Shown here: in pieces, positions 34,955-43,975 of the stretch | Position numbering within the stretch: the stretch's first letter is position 1 | How the letters are laid out: the number at the start of each line of letters is the position of its first letter | Origin: Bacteroides eggerthii | GTDB taxonomy: Bacteria; Bacteroidota; Bacteroidia; Bacteroidales; Bacteroidaceae | DNA length: 64,000 bases | Assembly: GCF_025146565.1 (NCBI RefSeq) | Contig: NZ_CP102258.1 | Location: 2,822,001 to 2,886,000, forward strand | Reading direction: 5' to 3' | The notes under the pieces: model-generated | Seen by the model: only the letters and a program-made list of their open reading frames with translations | Database searches by the model: none | Told to the model about the DNA's origin: nothing | Translations under genes and position numbers: made by a program

Positions 34955-36412
34955 TTACAACCCTAACGGTAGCTTGCAAACATACCAAAGCACAAATAAA
35001 GCAGTCCAGGCAACAAGGATAACCAATGAATACCTCCACGTGTATTTAAGTAACGAACCATATGTGGATTGCCTATCGTACTGCTGCATATAAGTCAGCA
35101 CAAGCGGCATATAAAACATAAACGGAGTAATGGCGTTTGTTGCACTATCACCGATGCGATAAGCACATTGTGTCATATCCGGAGAAACTCCCATGCCGGT
35201 CAGAACAGGAATGAAAATGAAAGACATAAATGCCCATTTCGATGTGGAAGATACCATAATGAGGTTTATAAAAGCTGTGAATAGGATGAATAATATCAGT
35301 ATCCACAAATTATCCAATCGGACTAAAGAAAGCATATTAGCTCCCATTATTGCTATACACTTGTCTAAATGAGAATACTCAAAACAGGCAAACATCTGAG
35401 AAGCGAAAAAAGCGATTACAAAATATACACCCAATAACTTCATCGGTTGCGTCAATCCCTCTATCACATCACTATCTGTACGATAATGCCCGGAAGCAAA
35501 TCCATATATCATTCCCATTAGACCAATACCCAAAGATAGTAAAAACAGAATACCAATGATAAATGGCGAACGAATCAGTCCTCCATTAACTCCTCGCAAA
35601 ATTCCCCATGATGAAAATGTAGCCCATAAGATAAGTACGGCATAAAGTACCCCCACAATTACAGCCCCTAATAAAGCTCTCTGTTCTTTACGGGATAATT
35701 GTTTGTAACCGCGAAAAACATCACTTTCATTATACTTTCCCAAACTTGGCAATAGTTTTTTACGGGTTATATAATAAATAATGAATATTAATAAGAAAGT
35801 AGATACACAAAAGAAATAATAGTTACATAGCGGACCGATTCGTCCGCCTGATACATTTGTCATATCAGCAGCCTCTTGTGTTGTAGCAGCCAGCATGGGA
35901 TCAAGTGTACTCAAAAGTATATTAGCGCTATAACCACACGATACCGATACATAGGCAACAATAATTCCGCCTATGGGATGCAACCCTACCGAATGAAATA
36001 GTGTTGCGGCGATAGGCAGTAATATAATGTATCCGGCATCTCCCACAACATTAGATAGCAATCCCAAGACAATAACACTGAGTACAATACGCCAGGGATT
36101 ATGCCTTTGGTTACGAAGACCTTTACGAATACACGCGTCTATAAATCCTGAATGCTGGGCAACGCCTATTCCAAACATCGCCACAATAACCAACCCTAAC
36201 GGGGCAAAACCGGTAAAGTTTGTGACCACATGACGCAACAACCAACGAATACCTTCCGGGCTCAACAAACTTTGTACCCTTATCTCCTCTCCTGTCTGGG
36301 GCAATCGCACATTCAAGCCGTAGACATCGAATATCCACGACAAAAAAATGATTCCCAAGGTCAACAGGAAGAACATTGTTGCAGGATGGGGCATGCACCA
36401 TTTATTTCTCAT
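34955..36412 (-). CDS. AbgT-family transporter
   Basis: A 485-aa integral membrane protein with about 11-12 hydrophobic helices. It fits the AbgT (p-aminobenzoyl-glutamate transporter) family: PHPATMFFLLTLGIIFLSW at the start, FTGFAPLGLVIVAMFGIGVAQHSG, NVVGDAGYIILLPIAATLF, and the family phrase MTQCAYRIGDSATNAITPFMFYMPLVL near the end. It may import p-aminobenzoyl-glutamate for folate synthesis or, as shown for some members, export sulfonamides. The response regulator gene ends 22 nt upstream on the same strand, so it is probably controlled by that system. Confidence 0.9.
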   Translation of the reverse strand: MRNKWCMPHPATMFFLLTLGIIFLSWIFDVYGLNVRLPQTGEEIRVQSLLSPEGIRWLLRHVVTNFTGFAPLGLVIVAMFGIGVAQHSGFIDACIRKGLRNQRHNPWRIVLSVIVLGLLSNVVGDAGYIILLPIAATLFHSVGLHPIGGIIVAYVSVSCGYSANILLSTLDPMLAATTQEAADMTNVSGGRIGPLCNYYFFCVSTFLLIFIIYYITRKKLLPSLGKYNESDVFRGYKQLSRKEQRALLGAVIVGVLYAVLILWATFSSWGILRGVNGGLIRSPFIIGILFLLSLGIGLMGMIYGFASGHYRTDSDVIEGLTQPMKLLGVYFVIAFFASQMFACFEYSHLDKCIAIMGANMLSLVRLDNLWILILFILFTAFINLIMVSSTSKWAFMSFIFIPVLTGMGVSPDMTQCAYRIGDSATNAITPFMFYMPLVLTYMQQYDRQSTYGSLLKYTWRYSLVILVAWTALFVLWYVCKLPLGL

Positions 36413-36434
36413 AGCTGTTTAGTTTCCAGAGCTG

Positions 36435-37163
36435 TTATTCATCGTCTGCTTCCAGATTGTCAATATCAAGAATACGCAGTTCAAGTGCACGCACGACAAG
36501 ACGCGTGGCATTCACCCCTATGCGTTCGGAAGCAGAGAAAAGGCGTCCTACTAAATCATTCTGTCGTTTCTCCAATGACTTCACTCCAAAAGGCATTCCT
36601 TTCAGACTGGCAATCATCTCCTTTGTGTAGCCCAAAGCAAGATGACGGAGAAAACGTTCATCATATTCGTCGATATCGTAACAGATGATAGCCTCCTGCC
36701 GTTTTGCATCGTTTAGGACAGAAGTCTTAAAACGCTCCACAATTTTTTCCAATATGGGATAATTAAAGACAAGTTTCTTTCCATCCATAACGGCTTGTAC
36801 ATCCGTTTTTGTCAGCAACTCTCCTGTTTTCAGAATGATGCCGTCAGCTCCTGCATCAAGGACATCCACCCATAACTTTTCATTCAATATTTCTCCGGTG
36901 AAGATCAACACATACACTCCCGGATAACGTTTAAAAATATTACGGCAAATATCCACACCGATAGTAGTAGAACCACCCAATCCCAAATCCAACAAAACGA
37001 GATCAGGCACGCCTGCTTCCATTAAGCTCCAGAACTCCTGTTCTGTCATGGCAGTACCGATAATTTCCGCTTCCGGTATTTCGTGCCGGAATATCTCTTC
37101 CGTACCTTTTAGCTCCAATTTTACATCTTCTACAATGATGACTTTGAATTTCTTTGCTTCCAT
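36435..37163 (-). CDS. Response regulator (REC plus LuxR-like HTH)
   Basis: A 242-aa protein. The receiver domain has acidic VEDVKLE (Glu12, Asp13), phosphoacceptor Asp59 in LVLLDLGLGG, the Thr in LIFTGE and the Lys in IILKTGE. The C-terminal ~65 residues (HLALGYTKEMIASLKG ... VKSLEKRQNDLVGRL) resemble a divergent LuxR/GerE helix-turn-helix. It lies between the double sensor kinase gene (64 nt upstream) and the AbgT gene, all on the minus strand, forming a sensor-regulator-transporter operon. Confidence 0.85.
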   Translation of the reverse strand: MEAKKFKVIIVEDVKLELKGTEEIFRHEIPEAEIIGTAMTEQEFWSLMEAGVPDLVLLDLGLGGSTTIGVDICRNIFKRYPGVYVLIFTGEILNEKLWVDVLDAGADGIILKTGELLTKTDVQAVMDGKKLVFNYPILEKIVERFKTSVLNDAKRQEAIICYDIDEYDERFLRHLALGYTKEMIASLKGMPFGVKSLEKRQNDLVGRLFSASERIGVNATRLVVRALELRILDIDNLEADDE

Positions 37164-37227
37164 ATTTTATTTCTTTTCATCCTTACTTATTCAAATTTGC
37201 TCTGAAGAGAAACAGTTATTCTCTCTG

Positions 37228-40200
37228 CTAAACTTTCTTTATATAACGAGGCAGCGTAAAGTATACGACAAACCCTCCCTTCTCCAACGGTTCTGCATTG
37301 ATACGACATCCTCTCCTTCCGACAAACTCGTCATGATCGCGAATTATTTGTTTGCATATCAGATATTCCGTACCACACAATTCACCTCTTTCGCCTGTCG
37401 TCATACGTGTCAGATTCGGATAAAACAGTTGATTCAGTTCCTCCCTCGTTTTCTCCCGTCGCATATCTGTAAAAAGGAAACGTACAAAATCTTCCTCTAC
37501 TGCACAAGTCAGGGTGATTTTTCCTGAAACTGGTACTGACAGAGCTTCATCAATTAAGTTCTCCAACAGAAAACGTAATTGGATTACATCTCCGACAACA
37601 GACTCATTCACGATCTCCGTTTTGAAAATGACAGGCACAGTAATTCCCTTACGCACTTTACGGAAATACTTTTCCGCAGCTTCCGATAACTCGGATACAG
37701 GAATGACAGTACGTCTGAAAGTAACCTCCTCCAGTTGTCGGGACGCGCACTGACTCAAAATGGTGAATACTCCTTTGTAATACTCTATCAGTTCACTAAT
37801 AGCCGTTACCGTCTCCTGTTCCTCCGCCTCCGATAGTTTACCGGAACGAAGCTTACCTATCAGCTGCTTAATTCTATTAGGATAATAAATTGTTTCATGC
37901 TTAATAGTAGACAAGCAATTATCAAGCACCATATTCTGAACATGCAGCAGGCTATCTTCCCACGATGCACGATGTGCTTCATCCTGGGCGGTTTCAATAT
38001 TCCGGTATTTTGTGGCCAATTTTACAACCGCATTAAATATCACAATCGCAACGTAACGGGCTATCAACTCCAGCAGCAAATAATCGCTTTCTTGCTGTGC
38101 TTCGTTTCTCACCAAACACAACACTCCTATACACCGGCTGGAGCTCCCGGCTTTTACGACAAGAGGCAACGCCTGCATCCCATTTTCTGCCAGACAGGTT
38201 TGTTCTTCGAAACTGCTTTGCATCAGACTTTTCCATGTCGATTTGCTCTCCACCGTTTCTTTCAAAGGGTTGGATGCATACTCCAGTCTATGGGCGGCCT
38301 CGTTATAAACAGCGATACTCAACTGTTCTATACCCAATAATTCATTCACTGCATCGAATGCATTGTCCACAATTTGTTGAGGGATATTTTTCAATATATC
38401 CTCTTCCCGTTGCAGCATTTCTTCATTTTCAGACGTAGGCATTATGGATGCTGTGAAAATCTGTTTGTTAATTTCCAATACTTGTTCCAAATTCCAACGG
38501 TTCACCAATCGCCTGCGAAAATACAGAATATAATATCCCAAGCATAATGCAACCAGTAGGATAGCAACGAGTAAAATGCTCACCATTTTATTGTTGGTGG
38601 AGCGTTCCAGTTCGCGACAGAAATATTCCAAAGACTGATCTTCGCCCAGCAACTTGTACAAGGTTGTATATGCGCCATTGTTATAACTGTAATTATCCCA
38701 TTGTTTCAAAGCAAGGAATGCAACAGCCGCTTCATTCCGAAGATCCAGTATCACATGAAAATCAGAATTAAACATTTTGTTCCACCAATCTAACTCTGCA
38801 GGCATGTCGTTACCGGTTAATGTCATATAGCAGTGCGGTTTTTCGGCATACTTCCCGTAGTGCTCATTCAGGCACATCATTGCAGAATCTATGTATTGCA
38901 AAGCCATTGCATATTCACCTTCTACATTACAATAATATGCATCATTGGCATAATCAGAAGCCTGATCCAGCAAAAATTCATATTCTTCCTGAAAAGCTGA
39001 GACTAAAGAGTCTGCAGGCACTTCTTGGGACATATCGTTATTGGCTGTCCTACTGCAAGATACCATGCTCAAAGAGAGCACAAGCAACACCGCTGTTATA
39101 ATTTTGCGTACACCGACCGGTAACCTGAAATAGAAACGGCTTCCTTTTCCTAATGCACTCTCCACATTGAATAAGCATACATTGAAAATCGGATTTGTTT
39201 TCTTATATTTCTCGATGATGCCTTTACAATTCATTAATCCAAACCCACTGCCTTTCTTTTTCCGCAATTCTTCCCGGTTGGGTGCATCATTCATGCCGAT
39301 GGCTTTGGAATCATATATTTTCTCTCCTATGATGTGGGCAACATCTTCCGGAGACAAACCGCGCCCATTATCCTCAACAGATATTTCCACATAATCATTC
39401 TCCTTACGGGCGTAAATCTTTATTGTCCCACCCTTAGGAGTATATTTGCGTGCATTCTCCGCCAATGTATTAATCATAAAAAGAGTCAGTGCCTTATCTG
39501 CTTTTACACAAACGTCGGTTGGACTCACTACCAAATCCAACTGCTTCATCTCAAAAGCCCGATTCCCTTTCTTCAACAGCTCAAAGAGTTCGTTCAACTC
39601 AAAAGTTTCGATATTTAAACTCAATGTACCCTGCTTCATCTTGATCCACAAAGCTAAAATATCGTTATACTCATTAATCGTAGTAACAAGCTCATCAATA
39701 TACTGATATTTCACATTCTTGATAACTTCATCATGGATATATCCCAAATGCACCAGTTTATGTACCTCATTCAAGATGCGGTCAATATAAGGATGAATAC
39801 CATTGACGATAGAAAGGCAAGCCTTTTTAATCAAATTCTGCCGCTTGTTCCCGGCGATATGCTGTTCGTGAATATACCGTTGTTTTTCCAGTCTGCGCTG
39901 TTCCTCGCCAAGAGAGATGGAAGTCATTCCGTTGTCCAGTGCCCACTGGACATATGGATTGATTACCTGTATCATAGCCTGCTCATCCTTCCCTATGCGC
40001 TGTGCGAAGGCCATCTTTCTATCCTTAATATATATATCTTCTGTTCCGAATAATTTTTTCAGACCGGGACGTACTGCTGTCAGAATAGCATCCGTTATAT
40101 CTTCTTCGGTCTGTGCGTCAGCGGGGATGGATGCCGTTATTCCCTGGCAAATGTCCAACATGGATTGCAGGCGGTGCAGATGCAGTTTATTACGTGCTTT

Positions 40201-41586
40201 GGAACGTTTATTAAAGAACCAAAAGAATATCAATACCAAAATGAGTCCCATAATCACAAAGAAAAGCAGCAAGTTCAACTGAGCAGCCTCTTTTTCCAGT
40301 GCCTGATAACGGCTCTCCAGTTCTTTATCCTGACGGGTATCTTCCAAAATATCCAAATATATGTTTCTGTTGTAGTCTGAATATTCTTTCATCCCTAATC
40401 CGGCATAGGTTACGCTCAATTGTTCACGTATCCTTGAAATCCATTCGGGAACAGTTTTCAGTTTTTGTTGTAGCCACGCCTTCTCCACATACATCGTATC
40501 GCGGCGATCATAAGCTCTCAACCAATCCAAGCTGTCATGGCAATCATAAAAATGGCGATGATGATCGTTGACACACTCCAGAGCACACGCCAAAGTATCA
40601 AGTGCCTGTTTATACTTTCCATGCGCATTCAAATACCTTCCAATGGAGACATACGCACCCGCAATCTGGTAAATGTCATTGTATTGCCGGAACTTCTCCA
40701 AAGCCAGTTGCCCTAACCGCATAGGCAGTAAAGAATCCACAGGCTCGCCAAATTGCTTCAAAGCATGCGAGCGCCGTCCCTGAAAGAATTCATAATTATC
40801 CGATGAAGCCATTAGATTTGCCAAACCTTGCACCCCATTGCCCTCAAAATACAAATACCCTCTTTGGGAAGCCAGTCTCCAGGTTGTATATAGTTCGTCA
40901 AACTCTTTCAGACGACGTTCGTCAAGAGTTTCTCCATCGCACAAAGAAGCCGATCCTTTTATATAATGATAATACAATAACTGGTTGGTGTCCTTTACCA
41001 GCTCTTCATTTTCTGTTACTTCATTAATGGATGCCAAAGCTTCCGGACGCTGTTGCAAATAATAATAATATATGGCAGATACAATATAGAACTCCGATCT
41101 TGCATAAGCCAAACGCATTCTCTCATGCCTGTCCGCAAACAGGTTATTATCCTCCGCAATACGTTTCATACGACGTAGAGCACTGTTCCGGTAATCATAA
41201 AACTCTTTGTTCAGTGCTGTCCGCTGATAAATCTTCATCAGCCCTATATCGGCGACAAGAAGTTCCAACTCATTCTTTGTCAGATTGTATACAGTCTGGT
41301 AATATTTCTCCGCCTCCTCAAAGTCCATGCGCATGAAGGCACAGAAACCCAAATTATTACAGGCTTCTGCTTTTCCCTGACTATAAAGTCCTACTTCTTG
41401 ATAAGCTTTTGAGGCTGCATGATACGATGAATCCAGATTTTTGTAACGATAAGTATACGCCACCTGGTTTAAGGAGTCAACCAAATGCACTTCTTTTGTA
41501 GGAGCTGTACCCACACACGAAATAAATGCCGCACCTGCCAGGCATAACATTCCTACCGACAATAATATAGATGAAAAGCATTTCAC
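37228..41586 (-). CDS. Double sensor histidine kinase (DUF5112/DUF5113 type)
   Basis: A 1452-aa protein with two sensor halves in tandem. First half: lipobox-like start (FISC, Cys24), TPR-rich periplasmic part (~35-420), TM 438-458, a kinase core with no histidine where the second half has one (CLSIVNG at 590-596), and an intact ATP lid: NTLAEN (706-711), VEDNGRG (737-743), GSGFGL (779-784). Second half: hydrophobic segment with lipobox-like SMVSC (Cys844), periplasmic helical part (~850-1000), TM 1001-1022, GAF-like region (~1070-1185), histidine motif CLSTIKHE (His1230), and a degenerate ATPase lacking both glycine boxes (FTDMRRE, GELCGTEY). A -7 box overlaps the start region, so ATG 41550 (MLCLAGAAF) may be the true start. 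Confidence 0.85.
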   Translation of the reverse strand: MKCFSSILLSVGMLCLAGAAFISCVGTAPTKEVHLVDSLNQVAYTYRYKNLDSSYHAASKAYQEVGLYSQGKAEACNNLGFCAFMRMDFEEAEKYYQTVYNLTKNELELLVADIGLMKIYQRTALNKEFYDYRNSALRRMKRIAEDNNLFADRHERMRLAYARSEFYIVSAIYYYYLQQRPEALASINEVTENEELVKDTNQLLYYHYIKGSASLCDGETLDERRLKEFDELYTTWRLASQRGYLYFEGNGVQGLANLMASSDNYEFFQGRRSHALKQFGEPVDSLLPMRLGQLALEKFRQYNDIYQIAGAYVSIGRYLNAHGKYKQALDTLACALECVNDHHRHFYDCHDSLDWLRAYDRRDTMYVEKAWLQQKLKTVPEWISRIREQLSVTYAGLGMKEYSDYNRNIYLDILEDTRQDKELESRYQALEKEAAQLNLLLFFVIMGLILVLIFFWFFNKRSKARNKLHLHRLQSMLDICQGITASIPADAQTEEDITDAILTAVRPGLKKLFGTEDIYIKDRKMAFAQRIGKDEQAMIQVINPYVQWALDNGMTSISLGEEQRRLEKQRYIHEQHIAGNKRQNLIKKACLSIVNGIHPYIDRILNEVHKLVHLGYIHDEVIKNVKYQYIDELVTTINEYNDILALWIKMKQGTLSLNIETFELNELFELLKKGNRAFEMKQLDLVVSPTDVCVKADKALTLFMINTLAENARKYTPKGGTIKIYARKENDYVEISVEDNGRGLSPEDVAHIIGEKIYDSKAIGMNDAPNREELRKKKGSGFGLMNCKGIIEKYKKTNPIFNVCLFNVESALGKGSRFYFRLPVGVRKIITAVLLVLSLSMVSCSRTANNDMSQEVPADSLVSAFQEEYEFLLDQASDYANDAYYCNVEGEYAMALQYIDSAMMCLNEHYGKYAEKPHCYMTLTGNDMPAELDWWNKMFNSDFHVILDLRNEAAVAFLALKQWDNYSYNNGAYTTLYKLLGEDQSLEYFCRELERSTNNKMVSILLVAILLVALCLGYYILYFRRRLVNRWNLEQVLEINKQIFTASIMPTSENEEMLQREEDILKNIPQQIVDNAFDAVNELLGIEQLSIAVYNEAAHRLEYASNPLKETVESKSTWKSLMQSSFEEQTCLAENGMQALPLVVKAGSSSRCIGVLCLVRNEAQQESDYLLLELIARYVAIVIFNAVVKLATKYRNIETAQDEAHRASWEDSLLHVQNMVLDNCLSTIKHETIYYPNRIKQLIGKLRSGKLSEAEEQETVTAISELIEYYKGVFTILSQCASRQLEEVTFRRTVIPVSELSEAAEKYFRKVRKGITVPVIFKTEIVNESVVGDVIQLRFLLENLIDEALSVPVSGKITLTCAVEEDFVRFLFTDMRREKTREELNQLFYPNLTRMTTGERGELCGTEYLICKQIIRDHDEFVGRRGCRINAEPLEKGGFVVYFTLPRYIKKV

Positions 41587-41590
41587 AGAG

Positions 41591-41598
41591 CAAAGCTA
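41591..41598 (-). promoter_or_regulatory. Possible promoter -7 box of the sensor-regulator-AbgT operon
   Basis: The minus strand reads TAGCTTTG only 4 nt before ATG 41586. If used, the transcript would be leaderless or the protein starts at ATG 41550. Confidence 0.4.
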
Positions 41599-41665
41599 CA
41601 AATAAATCCGGGAAAGAAAAATATTTTTTCTACAATAAGTCTTGTATTATGTAGTGGGAAATTCA

Positions 41666-41673
41666 TACCTTTG
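41666..41673 (+). promoter_or_regulatory. Promoter -7 box of prs
   Basis: TACCTTTG, with CTTG about 20 nt upstream, 36 nt before the prs ATG. Confidence 0.65.
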
Positions 41674-41709
41674 CATGCAAATTAATAAATAGGTAACATC
41701 TATTACAAA

Positions 41710-42648
41710 ATGAGCGAAAAAGCACCCTTTATGGTATTCTCAGGAACAAACTCGAGATACCTTGCAGAAAAAATCTGCGCTAGCCTTGATTGCCCTCTAG
41801 GAAAGATGAATATCACCCACTTTGCTGATGGTGAATTTGCAGTTTCTTATGAAGAGTCTATCCGCGGCGCAAACGTATTCCTGGTTCAATCCACTTTCCC
41901 TAATTCCGACAATTTAATGGAACTTCTGCTGATGGTTGATGCAGCCAAAAGAGCATCTGCCAAAAGTGTGATTGCAGTTATCCCTTACTTTGGTTGGGCA
42001 CGTCAAGACCGAAAAGACAAACCACGTGTATCTATCGGCGCCAAGCTGGTGGCCGACTTACTTTCGGTTGCAGGTATCGACCGTTTGATTACTATGGATC
42101 TTCATGCCGATCAAATTCAGGGTTTTTTCAATATTCCTGTTGATCATTTGTACGCATCGGCTGTATTCCTTCCATATATTGAATCATTGAAGTTGGATGA
42201 TCTTGTCATTGCAACTCCCGATGTAGGTGGGTCAAAACGCGCCAGCACATTCTCCAAATACCTCGGTGTACCTTTGGTGTTGTGTAACAAAACACGCGAA
42301 AAAGCAAACGTAGTTGCCACCATGCAGATTATCGGTGATGTGCAAGGCAAGAATGTTGTATTGGTGGATGACATCGTAGATACGGCAGGTACTATTACCA
42401 AAGCCGCTAATATTATGATGGAAGCCGGAGCTAAATCCGTACGTGCGATTGCCAGCCACTGTGTGATGTCCGATCCGGCATCTTTCCGCGTGCAGGAGTC
42501 AGGCTTGACTGAGATGGTATTTACAGACAGTATTCCTTATGCAAAGAAATGTGCCAAGGTTAAGCAATTAAGCATTGCCGATATGTTTGCCGAAACTATC
42601 AGAAGAGTGATGACAAATGAATCTATCAGTTCTCAATACATTATCTAA
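41710..42648 (+). CDS. prs: Ribose-phosphate pyrophosphokinase (PRPP synthetase)
   Basis: Makes PRPP from ribose 5-phosphate and ATP, the precursor of purines, pyrimidines, His, Trp and NAD. At 312 aa it shows FADGEFAV near the start, the ATP-flexible-loop residues around ARQDRKDKPR, LHADQIQGFF (131-140), TPDVGGSKRA and the PRPP/ribose phosphate motif VLVDDIVDTAGTI (217-229). Monocistronic, with its own promoter and a strong palindromic terminator. Confidence 0.97.
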   Translation: MSEKAPFMVFSGTNSRYLAEKICASLDCPLGKMNITHFADGEFAVSYEESIRGANVFLVQSTFPNSDNLMELLLMVDAAKRASAKSVIAVIPYFGWARQDRKDKPRVSIGAKLVADLLSVAGIDRLITMDLHADQIQGFFNIPVDHLYASAVFLPYIESLKLDDLVIATPDVGGSKRASTFSKYLGVPLVLCNKTREKANVVATMQIIGDVQGKNVVLVDDIVDTAGTITKAANIMMEAGAKSVRAIASHCVMSDPASFRVQESGLTEMVFTDSIPYAKKCAKVKQLSIADMFAETIRRVMTNESISSQYII

Positions 42649-42673
42649 AACTTATAGATAATAAAAGACTAAA

Positions 42674-42717
42674 AATAAAGGCTGCGCAATATCCATTTGA
42701 ACTGCGCAGCCTTTATT
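42674..42717. terminator. Bidirectional terminator hairpin after prs
   Basis: AATAAAGGCTGCGCA pairs with TGCGCAGCCTTTATT between convergent genes. The 32-nt core (42680-42711) reappears in inverted orientation after glyA at 53654-53685 with about 28 of 32 identical bases. Confidence 0.85.
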
Positions 42718-42738
42718 ATTTCCTTTTGACTTTATTCT

Positions 42739-43896
42739 TTAATTACTCAGTCTTCCCATTTTGTAAGTACCTTTCCGTACCAGTTTCCCATTCTTGTCTG
42801 TTTCCACAAACGGACCGTCCTTTTTACCTTGTTTGAAGAAACCTTCGTAGCGGTTTCCATTCTTATCTTCCTGTACACCGCTTCCCTCTTCCAGCCCGTT
42901 TACAAAACCTCCTTTATACTTTGTGCCGTCAGTAAGGATTAATGTTCCCTGACCGTTGAATTTATTATCCTTCCACTCGCCTTCGTAGGAGTCACCGACA
43001 TTCCATTTGTAAACGCCATAGCCGTTACGTTGGTTATCTTTCCATTCTCCGTCATATACAGCACCGCTGGCCCACGTAAACGTACCACGCCCTTCCTGCA
43101 TACCGTTCTTGAAATTTCCTACATACTTATTGCCACTGGCATGATAGTAGATGCCTTCACCCGTACGTTCACCTTGTACATAAGAACCCTCGTAGCGGTC
43201 ACCCGTATGGAAAAAGTAAATGCCCTTACCATGCTGCATGTCTTCTTTCCAGTCACCCACATACTTGTCTCCATTGGCATATTCAAATGTGCCTTTACCA
43301 TCGCGGACATCGTTCTTCCAATGACCTTCATATTTGCAGCCGTCATTCCATACCAAGGAGCCTTTTCCGTTTTTCTTGTCATCTTTCCAAGAACCGACGT
43401 ATTTAGAACCGTTTTTCCAAGTATAAGTGCCCTGACCTTCCCGTTTATCGTTCACCCAGTCACCTTCATAAAGGTCTCCGTTATAATAGTACATGGTACC
43501 TTTTCCATGTTGATAATCTTGATACCACATACCGTCGTAACGGTTATTATTCATAAAATAATAGATACCCTTGCCATGCTGCTGGTCCTGAAACCACTGG
43601 CCGTCGTATCTTTCACCGTCGGGAAAGGTATATACACCGTATCCTTCACGTTTTCCTTTGACGTACTCGCCTTCATAAACATCACCATTTTTGAATACCG
43701 TCTTTCCTTTACCGTTGGGTTTACGTCCTTTTATCTCGCCGGTGTATACGGAACCGTCCTTAAACGTATAGGTTCCTATTTTTATTTCCGACGAGAAAGT
43801 CCCTTTTATTTTATCGAAGAAGCCGCTTTTTTCCTGGGCTGCGGCATTGCCCTGTGATAAGAATAACAGAAAGACTGCAGTATATAGATATTTCAT
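42739..43896 (-). CDS. Secreted MORN-repeat protein
   Basis: A 385-aa protein with a signal peptide (ending NAAA-Q near residue 20) followed by about 14 back-to-back 23-residue MORN repeats of the form YxGxWxxxxxxGxGxxxxxxGxx (for example YEGDWVNDKREGQGTYTW). The repeats fill residues ~45-370, with a short tail KGTYKMGRLSN. MORN repeats bind lipids or proteins and can form rigid beta arrays; a periplasmic or surface scaffold is inferred. Own -7 box TATCTTTG at 43930-43937. Confidence 0.88.
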   Translation of the reverse strand: MKYLYTAVFLLFLSQGNAAAQEKSGFFDKIKGTFSSEIKIGTYTFKDGSVYTGEIKGRKPNGKGKTVFKNGDVYEGEYVKGKREGYGVYTFPDGERYDGQWFQDQQHGKGIYYFMNNNRYDGMWYQDYQHGKGTMYYYNGDLYEGDWVNDKREGQGTYTWKNGSKYVGSWKDDKKNGKGSLVWNDGCKYEGHWKNDVRDGKGTFEYANGDKYVGDWKEDMQHGKGIYFFHTGDRYEGSYVQGERTGEGIYYHASGNKYVGNFKNGMQEGRGTFTWASGAVYDGEWKDNQRNGYGVYKWNVGDSYEGEWKDNKFNGQGTLILTDGTKYKGGFVNGLEEGSGVQEDKNGNRYEGFFKQGKKDGPFVETDKNGKLVRKGTYKMGRLSN

Positions 43897-43929
43897 CTTG
43901 GGTTACAAATTACTTTATTAGGATTCGGA

Positions 43930-43937
43930 CAAAGATA
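43930..43937 (-). promoter_or_regulatory. Promoter -7 box of the MORN gene
   Basis: The minus strand reads TATCTTTG, 34 nt before the ATG. Confidence 0.6.
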
Positions 43938-43975
43938 CGATTAATCTACTAAAACCACGAGACGCTTCCTGCTTT

